From Evernia prunastri (Eukaryota > Ascomycota > Lecanoromycetes > Lecanorales > Parmeliaceae), in the NCBI GenBank assembly GCA_003184365.1, contig NKYR01000026.1, forward strand, positions 290,420 through 354,419: 64,000 nt of DNA, given 5' to 3'. Under the pieces are notes generated by a model, which had not been told where the DNA came from, made no database searches, and worked only from the letters and a program-made list of their open reading frames with translations. Below, one piece after another: positions 10,200-19,348 of the stretch. A program made the position numbers and the translations under genes. The first letter of the stretch is position 1. Each line of letters starts with the position of its first letter.

Positions 10200-12705
10200 A
10201 TGGAGTACATCGAAGTGCTCGTCACGCCCCCGCACCCTGACCTCGATATTGTCTTTGTCCATGGGCTCAACCCCAAAGGAGCAGAAAACCACGCCAGAAC
10301 TACGTGGACTCACAGCGGAGATGCCTCGCATGCACCGACTCTCTGGCCGCAGACGCTCCTCCCAGAATCTGTTCCCACCGCACGGATTCTTCTCTTCGCA
10401 TACAACTCCAGTATCCTCGCAAACGCATCTAATGTCCCAGTCCACGGCCACGCAAATACCCTGCTGAACAGACTTCACCACAAGCGCCGTGGAGAGAACG
10501 AGAAACACAGGCCCATAATCTTCGTAGCGCACTCTCTCGGAGGGCTCCTGGTGAAGCAAGCGCTTGTCGAGGCGAAGATCAATCCTCTGTACGCTTGCAT
10601 CAAAGCTTCGACTTACGGTCTAGTGTTCTTCGCAACACCTCATAGCGGGGGGAACCGAGCCGGTGTTGCAGACACCGCGGCGAAATTGTGTAGCGCGTTG
10701 ACGGGCCAAGCCAAGAATTCGCTGCTTGAAACTTTGGAGAAGGCGTCACTGCTGAACGAGATTTCGAAAGACCATTTCAGGCCCCAGATTGGTGATTATG
10801 AGGTCCTCACTTTCATCGAAACCCGAATGATGGATGTCAGGATGCGATGACGGAGGTTTCTGCCGCAGGTTACCAGCATGGCGAGTCTGCTATTCCCCAA
10901 CCAAGGTGATTTTGCTGACACGAGGATATTATATCGTTGAATCAGGATCTGCTAAGATCGGAGCACCTAGAGAGACTGCGCTTGGATTGGATCGCAACCA
11001 CTCAGAGATCTGCAAGTTCCTTGGGGAAGACGATCGCGCGTATCAAGGGGTTGAGCCAAACCTGAGGGCTATGGCGGAGACATCCCGCGGCCACAATGTA
11101 CAATGTGATCACACGGTAGTCACGCGTACGTAAGACACGTTAAAAGACACAGAATTTTGGGACGTGCTGTTTGGTTGGAGCCTTTACTGAGTCTCTTTCA
11201 TAGCACAGCGGACACTGTCCAGCGTAATCCCACATGCCAGTAGCGTACCCGGAGCGCCTCCAAGCTTTGTTCGTCTTCCCAATCGAACGCACCATGTAAA
11301 TTTGCCGCGGCGGTGCGATCCATTTGTTGGGAGGGAAGCATTAACGCAAGATATTCGTGATACGTGGACACAGTGGAACGACCCATCGCCGCGGCGGATC
11401 TCGCTGTCTGGGTTGGGAAGTGTAGGGTACGCATGGCTCCTAACCTATATCTAGTCTGGCAGCTGACTTTGGTATCAATTGAGCAGAAAGACACAATTGA
11501 GTCGTTCTATCATCGATCAGTTGGGGCCGCAGCGAATCATCCTTTGGTTGCGGGCGAGTTCCGCAAAGATTCTTCAAGAGGACCTTTTGACGGCCGCACT
11601 GGACCTGAAATCAGAATTGCTGCGTTTCGAATCTCGCAGCTTGACTCTTCCGAGGCAGGAGAATGGTGAAGCTGAAGGACTAATTTACAGCTCAGGCACT
11701 CGTCTTAATTACCTCCTTGACTTACTAAAAGTGTGGCTCAAGGCCGCTCAACCTGATCAGTCCAAGATACTCATTGTCCTAGACGATGTAGACGGACTCG
11801 AACCTTCGGAACTTTCTGAACTCTCCAATTTGGTAAGCGGAGACCATATAGAAGTTATATACAGCACTAGGGACCCTATGATTGCGGACCAGACGTCGTA
11901 TATGTATGCTGCCAACTTCGATATTCCACCACTAGAATCACAAGATGCTCAAGATCTTTTCACGCAGCTCAGGAGTCCGCATCCTGCTTTGGCACGTCGT
12001 CGCGATTCCAGCGCCGTAGGTGCTGTCACTCAACTAGAATCGGAAATGATATCAAAGCTTGTTACGAGCGTTGGTCACCTACCAGCAGCGATTGTCAACG
12101 CTACCCATTACTTCAAAGACAACTTTGCCTCTGCGAATCCCTATGCACTGAGTTCGTTCCTGGTGAAATGGGAGGGCTCGGAAGCAGTCAAATGTGGGTT
12201 ACTGCAGTTTCGCCGAAAGACTTTCATCTATCCACACACGATGCAAGCCTCCTTCGAGGTTTCGCTGAGTCGACTGAAAAGGAGCTTAGACTTTGAGCAT
12301 CCTGACTTGTACAGCTGCTCTCTCTATCTACTTCGCCTTTTGAGTATCACAGAGGTTAACCGATTTGCAAGAAGTGAATTGGACAGTCTCTGTGCTTTGC
12401 TGGGAAAGTTTATCCATTCCGAACAGGTCGAGAGCGAGATTCTTCGCTACCTGAGTAGCGACGCGAGTGTTGCTTATCGATGTATCACAGAACTAGTTCA
12501 TGTGTCGTTGCTGTCAGACGTAGCGGGTGAAGGCGTTTTGATGCTGAACAATTTGACCAAAGCATGTGTGTGGTTCACAATGACACGGGAGAAAAGTGAG
12601 ACAACGTTGTCGGAACGATTGCTTAATCAAACGGCAGAGTTCCTTGCTCGATCCTGGACCCCATGTTCAACGACGTACGATCCATCGGAGACCGGCAAAG
12701 CTTAG
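10200..12705 (+). CDS. NLR-like protein: alpha/beta-hydrolase (lipase-like) domain fused to NB-ARC NTPase
   Basis: Tentative exons are 10200..10835, 10906..11125, 11204..11426 and 11487..12705 (765 aa). Residues ~15-210 form a DUF676/lipase-like hydrolase with VFVHGLNP and the nucleophile elbow AHSLGG (Ser112). The NB-ARC part starts PFVGRE. Its P-loop GLGSVGKTQL is rebuilt exactly by removing the 60-bp intron 11427-11486. Walker B is ILIVLDDVD, an STRD sensor follows, and GHLPAA matches the GxP motif. The 78-bp intron 11126-11203 has a strong GTACGT donor. The first intron is weak (GTCAGG donor), so a frameshift there is possible. Family knowledge: this architecture is typical of fungal NLRs linked to nonself recognition. 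No TPR, WD40 or ankyrin array follows; the stop at 12703 comes soon after the NTPase, so the gene may be C-terminally truncated. Confidence 0.75.
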
Positions 12706-13110
12706 CTAGCCACAGCTTTCACGATTCCGGTCAACTCAATACTACCGGCCGCCGCACTTGAATGCAGTAATACCATGGGTCTTGATCCGGGACTTCCATT
12801 TGATACGCAGAGATCACCGATTCCAGAGAAGCTTGGCTCCCAATAGTATGGGTTGCATAGGTGCACCACCACAAGACTAGGTTTGAGTGGGAATACGCTG
12901 TACTCAACCTGAGCGACACGAAAAGTGATGAGAGTGTTTGGACCACACCTTTCGGGCCTCGCCGCTCAATACCCATGTTGTAACGTGGACCAAGAGCAAC
13001 CCGCAACGGACTTGGTGACTTTCCGTTTTTGAGCCGCAGTACCGAGAGCTTTGACTACTTCGGGGACGAAAAGCATTTAGTACGAGCGGCGATGTTTGTC
13101 CAGACAACAA
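12706..13110. other. Gap between convergent genes
   Basis: The plus frame of the NLR-like gene stays open for about 46 codons past its TAG, then hits more stops. This fits a decayed C-terminal continuation. No independent gene is seen. Confidence 0.4.
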
Positions 13111-15546
13111 TCAGGCAGTTGCTGGCTTAGCTCTCACGGATAAGGGAAGTGAAAAGGGTGAGGGAAGTGAAGAGGGTGCGAGATCTTTTGCTCTAGACTC
13201 AACGATAGAAATGCCAGGCTCAGCAGTCGGTGCACGTGGTGCTCGACGAAGCATGTCAGCGACAGACATCCGCAATCTCCGTCTCACCCGTTTCTTACGG
13301 GCCGGGCGTTTCTCTGGAGTCTCACTGGGAGATGTGGTTTCTTTCGGGGCAACATCTTCTGTGGATTCATATGTCGCAGATTCTGGTTCTCTGGGAACTC
13401 TCACTAAGTCAAGCCCGGCCAATGGTCTTTGTGCCATGGATCTTGTTTCGTTTCTAGTGCCTAAAGAATCACGTGGGTCTCTTCTAATCAGATCCGTGGA
13501 ATCTATCATACGGTTTCCAGTGAGAGCTGCATCGCCATGGCTAGGCCGTTCAAAGAAATCGTCTGGCAGCTTATTTATTGGAGCATTATTCTCATGTCGC
13601 ATAGCAATCATGTCCTTTTCGGCGTGGTCTATGACTAGCAAGCTGCTAATTGCGGCTCTTCGTTCCTCGACGTATGGAAGAATGTCTTTCATCCAATCTG
13701 AATAGTGCTGGTGACTGCAGATCTGAAAAATGCTCTCCAGCAATGATGATGCATCTAACACATTGCCCGCCCATACCAACCGGTTGCTTAGAGCCAGTAA
13801 TTGTTGTATGATCCATGGTACTATCTCTGGATCGAAACAGGACGTATACGGCAACCCGATCACCAGTGCTTTTGCTACATCAAGGGCCTTGCTTAGGGAG
13901 CCCTCCCATGTCCTTGCTTCTAGAAGTCGTATCTCAAGTGCCAAACGTAGTGACTGAGAATAGTTGTATTTTCTTTGTCTCGTTGTTGTACTTTCATTGT
14001 TCTGATCCACGGTGTACCCGCTCATAATGGTAGTCTCAAGTCGAGAAGCCGCAATACGCACGTGCCCCATACACATGGAATGATCAGCCAAGTAGAGACC
14101 GCGTAGGGTATCCAGCTCTACACAATCAAGCAGCGATTCCAAGATTTTCAAACCCTCTTTGTCTTCATTAAGAGATATCGCTTGCCTGTCAAGATCCTTC
14201 AGCCATTCCATTGCTTCTTGCCAACGGCCGAGCCTAATGAGCACGGATATTAGCTCGAATTGATACCCCCAAAGCCGAGTGTGGAACGGACTGGTGGACT
14301 TTCCTGAGGTCAGAAATCTGTCAGCCTGCTCAAGATGACCTGCTCGCGAGAGATAGTGACCATAGAGAAGATAATAGTCGCGTGAGATCAATGTAGATTG
14401 ATCTAACATTCCGAAGTTGGCGAGGACAAAGCAAAGAGCCGCACGCTCAATTGAGGAGCCTGAAGACCATGCAGTCTCAACCCAGTCCATGGCAAATTGT
14501 ACAATCTGACTGGTCAATCTCTTATCCTGGGACGTTTCTGCAGCTTTCATTCATTCAACCAAGAGGTATCCGATTAAACCGTTCGCCCGGCGTTGGCGTC
14601 TTCCTTTCCAAGATAAGAGCTTCGTAATGCGATTGCTAAGTGCAGTCTCGCACCTCAGACCTCCGCTAGCAGCGATTCCTTTTACTTCTGCCCAGAGTAA
14701 CATTATCGCCCAATCAGAACCATTCACGGAGGATGGCCATGCTTTTGCGAATGAAAAGAGTCTCCTATCGCCATCTTGGGAGCGGTGCGTCAGGAGTTGT
14801 AGCACCAGCGACACAACGTACTCCCTCACACTTTTCAGTAGTGTTTGACTGAATCGCAAGGTCTCGAGTGCGAAAAGACGTGCATGGTTGTAGAACGCCT
14901 CTCTATGTCGTTCTGCGAGCGCAGATACGTCTTTGTCGGGCATCTCCAAGAACACATACAGTAGGTCCAGAATGATACCCTCTCCGTTCAGATCATCCCA
15001 CATCGGGACCATTAAGTGCGAGCTCATCTGGTTTTCAGCGACACTCCAAACTCGCCCGTCAGTGAGCCAGTCCTTCTTGGCAGGAGATGAGTGTCCATCC
15101 GTATACTCGACTACAATGAGTTCCAAGGACAAAAGTCGTTGTTGCAAGCCATCAACACCCTGGTACTTGAGACATTCCCGCACAAAAGCATTCATAAATG
15201 AACAATGAGTAGGCAAGCCTATTACGTCGCCGACAGCCCTAAAGATTGGACCGACCTCACCACACAACTGCCAGTGATTCTTTAATGATACGGCCGAAGA
15301 TCTTAATGTAGCAAGCTCAACTAAATCGCGCAGAGACACCCCATTCGACCCATAAAGAGACAGAAAAGCTAGAAACTTTGCTTCGTCGCGAAATGGCGCA
15401 AGGTATTCCCTGCTCCAGTCGAGCACCGTTTCTCCGTTCGTCAATGGATATGGAAAGAACATGGACTTGGGTCTACCAAGTTGCATATTCCGGATCTGCG
15501 CGGGTTGCTCAACGTCGACGCCGCCGACGAGCTCGGGCCAACGCAT
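13111..15546 (-). CDS. Helical-repeat (TPR-like) protein interrupted by one in-frame TGA
   Basis: Two reading frames, 15546-14551 (331 aa) and 14550-13111 (479 aa), lie in the same phase. They are separated only by TGA at 14551-14553, which is followed at once by ATG. The first part has a winged-helix-like stretch (FLAFLSLYGSNGVSLRDLV). The second begins with helix pairs of TPR character (LLYGHYLSRAGHLEQADRFL) and ends in a basic, NLS-like tail (KRPARKKRVRRRLR). One 811-codon gene with a nonsense codon is the simplest reading. A 42-nt intron (GTTTAA...GCTGCAG) would remove the stop in frame but is very short. Two adjacent genes are also possible. The N-terminus may lack an upstream exon. The gene converges on the NLR-like gene and may share its descent (inference). 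No specific family is recognised. Confidence 0.55.
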
Positions 15547-16415
15547 TGTGAAATAGCTACTTCTTCGAAATGGTGATTCCCCGGTCCTTCGCTCGAGTCA
15601 TACCCTCTCTGATCATAGGCCAAGACGAGGGCAACAGCCTTTTAGAAAAGACTTCCTTGCTGTCCTTCCAGCCCGGGGACCGTTGCAGATCGCCAGGCAA
15701 CAGCAGCAAGGATCTTTCTTTTACTGCTTGGTCACAACTGCGGAGTAGCTACAATGATAGGCCAAGAAGCTAAACAACCTGGAACATGTGTGTGGCGTGG
15801 CAGTAGAAGTGTGCGAGAGAGTCGGAGAGCTTACGGAAGCCTCGGTCACTAGAGTACTCGTAGTAGTGTAAGGTGGTTGGACCCAGCTGAGGTACCTTAC
15901 TCTAAGAGACCAAGGTTGACGACCCCGCAATGCGAGAGCCTCAATGTTCCGAACATAGGCAAAGTCTCCGGTCTTCCTCAGCGGCACCAAACTTTGCGCA
16001 TGGCATCCACTTCACCTCAAAGTCATCGAGATGATGCTTGACGTAACAGGTACAAAAGATGCGGACAAGCTTACGTACGGAGTACTTCCCACCAACTCCG
16101 CTCGCCCGCAACTGGGAGTGTTATAAAGCTCCTGAAATCCAGCGTCTTCTCCTGTCTCCGTAAGACTCTCTTTTTCTCTTGTCAATTAGCCAGAATATCG
16201 AAAAGTGATTGTATTCAGAACTCCGTTTCAATTGCCGTAAGTTGGAGAGTGACGTCTGCCGATTTCCCACCTACGTACTAGCCGAGCCCCCCGGATCTAA
16301 CTCCGCCTGCCAGAAAGGAGCCTTCTCGAGACTCAATCTCCTCGCCCTTCAAATACCCATTCAAGTCCAACAATTAGGCAAAAAACTTCCATTATATATA
16401 TTATTTTGAATCATC
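15547..16415. other. Intergenic region, promoter side of formate dehydrogenase
   Basis: There are short frames only. The last 300 bases are pyrimidine-rich and end in a TATA-like AT run just before the formate dehydrogenase ATG, as expected for a fungal 5' leader. Confidence 0.5.
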
Positions 16416-17929
16416 ATGGTATTTACTCGCTCCATCTCCCGCCTCTCGCGACCTGCTTCCTCCCTCTTGTCCTCCAGGACTGCTCTTCCGGTCCAGCGGG
16501 GAGCCTTGGGCGGGGTACGAACGCTGACTGCCACTTCTCGACTACAGGTTGTTTCCAACCCCTCAGACTCTCAAGAAATACTGACAGTGCTCGAATTCAG
16601 TCAAAAGTACTCCTCGTCTTGTACGATGTAAGCATATATTTCCAATTGACCCAAATCATAGCTGCCAGAAGCGCTTGCTAACCCAATGTGTGGCACAGGG
16701 CCATGAGCACGCGAGAGAGGTTCCTGAGATGCTAGGAACCACCGAAAATGAACTTGGTATCAGAAAATGGCTCGAAGAGCAGGGTCATACTTTGGTCACT
16801 ACCTCGGACAAGGAAGGAGAGAACTCCAAATTCGATCAAGAGCTGGTCGACGCTGAGGTTATCATCACTACACCGTGAGTCTTGCATTATCTGGGAGCGA
16901 ATGGCTTGGGAAGACGACGAAGAGCAGTTCGAGGAAGACGTTTCATTTCCAGAACGCTTCCGCTGATGTTTCGTTGCTATTAGCTTCCATCCAGGTTACT
17001 TAACCGCCGAACGACTCGCCAAAGCTAAGAAGCTCAAGCTCGCTGTCACCGCCGGCATTGGATCTGATCATGTTGACCTCGATGCCGCCAACAAAACCAA
17101 TGGTGGTGTCACTGTTGCTGAAGTCACTGGCTCCAACGTCGTATCGGTGGCAGAGCATGTCCTCATGACCATCCTCACCCTTGTTCGCAACTTCGTCCCA
17201 GCTCACGAGCAAGTCGCAGGTGGAGACTGGAACGTCGCCGCTGTTGCTAAGAACGAATATGACCTTGAGAACAAGGTTGTAGGTACGGTCGCTGTTGGGC
17301 GAATTGGCGAGCGTGTGTTGCGAAGGCTCAAGCCCTTCGACTGCAAGGAGTTGCTTTATTTCGATTACCAACCTCTTAAACCTGAAATCGAAAAGGAGAT
17401 TGGATGCCGACGTGTTAACGACTTGGAGGAAATGCTAGGCCAGTGCGACGTTGTCACCATCAATTGCCCGTTGCACGAGAAGACTCGCGGTCTGTTCAAC
17501 AAGGAATTGATCTCCAAAATGAAGAAGGGTGAGTTGAATTTTACGTGATTGACTGCTTCTGCTGAACCGATTTTAACAGGCTCATGGCTCGTAAACACTG
17601 CTCGCGGCGCTATCGTTGTTAAGGAGGATGTTGCCGAAGCTCTCAAGTCTGGCCACCTCCGCGGGTACGGAGGCGACGTCTGGTTCCCACAACCAGCACC
17701 GAAAGATCACCCTCTCCGCTACGCGAAGAACACCATGGGTGGTGGTAATGCCATGGTGCCTCACATGTCTGGTACGTCGATTGACGCTCAGGCACGATAT
17801 GCGAGTGGCACGAAGAATATCCTTGAATCCTACTTCTCCGGAAGACACGACTACAGACCAGAGGATTTGATTGTCAAGGATGGAGATTATGCTACCAAGG
17901 CATACGGACAGAGAAACAACAAGAAATAA
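16416..17929 (+). CDS. FDH: NAD-dependent formate dehydrogenase, mitochondrial-type leader
   Basis: Exons 16416..16547, 16601..16627, 16699..16874, 16984..17528 and 17580..17929 give 409 aa. The enzyme oxidises formate to CO2 with NAD+. The first exon encodes an Arg/Ser-rich presequence-like leader (MVFTRSISRLSR...). A 27-nt micro-exon encodes SKVLLVLYD, the start of the mature enzyme. Conserved landmarks are TPFHPGYLTAERLAKA, GIGSDHVDLDAANK, the Asn of GSNVVSVAEH, the Arg of NTARGAI and the catalytic His of VPHMSGTS. It matches fungal D-2-hydroxyacid-type FDHs closely, including the YRPEDLIV tail. One oddity: the Rossmann fingerprint reads AVGRIG, where relatives have GVGRIG or GAGRIG. Intron 1 uses an unusual GTTGTT donor, but its branch site (CTGAC) and phase are good. 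Confidence 0.95.
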
Positions 17930-18273
17930 AAAGTATGAAAATCAATCTGGGACCTTGGCAGTCCACATGTATATAGCTCTGGAGGTCTCTTCAAACTGTA
18001 CAATGTAAACAATTTGTATCAGATGTTGAAAATTGATGCGATAGAAGAATCCTGAACGGGAAACATGTAACTCTTTAGTTTCGCCTTAAAGTACGTACTG
18101 ATCAACCTACGAGTAGACACCAAACATCACATCCAAGACGGACTTTAATTTTTCCCTACTACTGTCATCAACCAAACTCGAACCCAGAGATCCCCACCGC
18201 CACCACACCACCGCCCCACATTATCGCCCCACCATCACTCTCTTCCAGCCACCGCCTATATCCGCCCCCGAAG

Positions 18274-19026
18274 ATGTCATATCTAGGCACCCTCAACTCC
18301 CTCCTCACCTCCACAACTTCCCGCTACGCCTCCCTCCGTCGCAACCTCACCTCCACCTCCGAAGACGACTCCAACATCACCGACCCAGACGACTCGCACG
18401 TCTCCCGCGTCCTGCGCGCCTACTACACCGAAAAAGGCCGCCCCTTCCCCGCCTGGCTCGGCACCGACCCGCGCGAAGCCGCAAAGGCGCAACGGAAAGA
18501 AAATCCCTACGTCACCGTCAGGCCCATGGGCAGTCTACGGGGCAACTCGAGCACGGGCGACGCCGCTGCGGAGAGACCGGGGCAGGGTAGGGGCTTGAGC
18601 GATCTGTGGTCTGACGCGCCGGGCTCGGGGGGCGGCCAGTCGCCGGTGGAGGAGCGGGGCAGTCTACGTCGGGGGCCGTTGGGGGGTCGGAGGTTGGGGA
18701 CGCCGGCGCAGGCGCAGCAACAGCCCGAGAGCTTGAATGTGCGGCCCCTGCCGAGCCAGCGGGCGGGGAGCTATCAGACGCAGAATCCGGCATATGCTCA
18801 GCAGCAGCAACAGCAGCAGCAGCAGCAGTTGAGGGGTGATGGGAGGAATACGAGCAGTCCGGGACCTCCGCCTGGGAGCTCGGGCAGTGGGAGTGCGCAG
18901 GAGAGGTTGAAGGCCAGGCTGGGGAGGGGGAGCTCGACGCGTTCGGAAGGGGGTGGTGGTGAGGGGAGGGCTGGGCAGGGGAGTTATGCTACGCACGGGT
19001 TGAGTGGGTGGCAGGGACGGAGATGA
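18274..19026 (+). CDS. Mso1-like exocytosis protein (Sec1-binding region)
   Basis: A 250-aa single exon. Residues ~1-65 match the Sec1-binding region of Mso1: a coiled N-terminus (LNSLLTSTTSRYASLRRNL) followed by HVSRVLRAYYTEKGRPFPAW. The rest is low complexity, Gly/Ser/Pro/Arg-rich, with a CAG-encoded Gln run at residues ~176-185. Family knowledge: Mso1 binds the SM protein Sec1 and helps SNARE-mediated fusion of secretory vesicles at the plasma membrane. The start is the first ATG after a CA-rich leader. Codon use is strongly GC-ending, as in the neighbouring conserved genes. Confidence 0.75.
   Translation: MSYLGTLNSLLTSTTSRYASLRRNLTSTSEDDSNITDPDDSHVSRVLRAYYTEKGRPFPAWLGTDPREAAKAQRKENPYVTVRPMGSLRGNSSTGDAAAERPGQGRGLSDLWSDAPGSGGGQSPVEERGSLRRGPLGGRRLGTPAQAQQQPESLNVRPLPSQRAGSYQTQNPAYAQQQQQQQQQQLRGDGRNTSSPGPPPGSSGSGSAQERLKARLGRGSSTRSEGGGGEGRAGQGSYATHGLSGWQGRR
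18800..18828 (+). repeat. CAG trinucleotide repeat coding polyglutamine
   Basis: A run of CAG with one CAA, in frame within the Mso1-like gene. It is a likely length-variable site. Confidence 0.8.
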
Positions 19027-19348
19027 TATCTACGTAGGGCTGGAAGTGTGGTTTGGGTTTCATGCCATGGAGTTGAGCGGGTGCAGGGCGTCTTATTGTG
19101 ATGACTGAGAAGTCCGAGATCTATCTGTATTGGCATCAAACTATTCAATGGGCTTTGTTCTCTCGTTCATTGGGAGAGTCATGGCAATCATCCAGACTTG
19201 AAATTGGCGCTGGGTAGGGAGGGTGAAAATTTTCTATTAAACCAAGCCATTCGTGTCCACAACTCGACAATCGACATTTCCTTTGTTTGATTCCCTGCTT
19301 CAGCAAGCCATTGCGCACGTCAGATTTTGTTGTCATTCTCTCCAAGTG

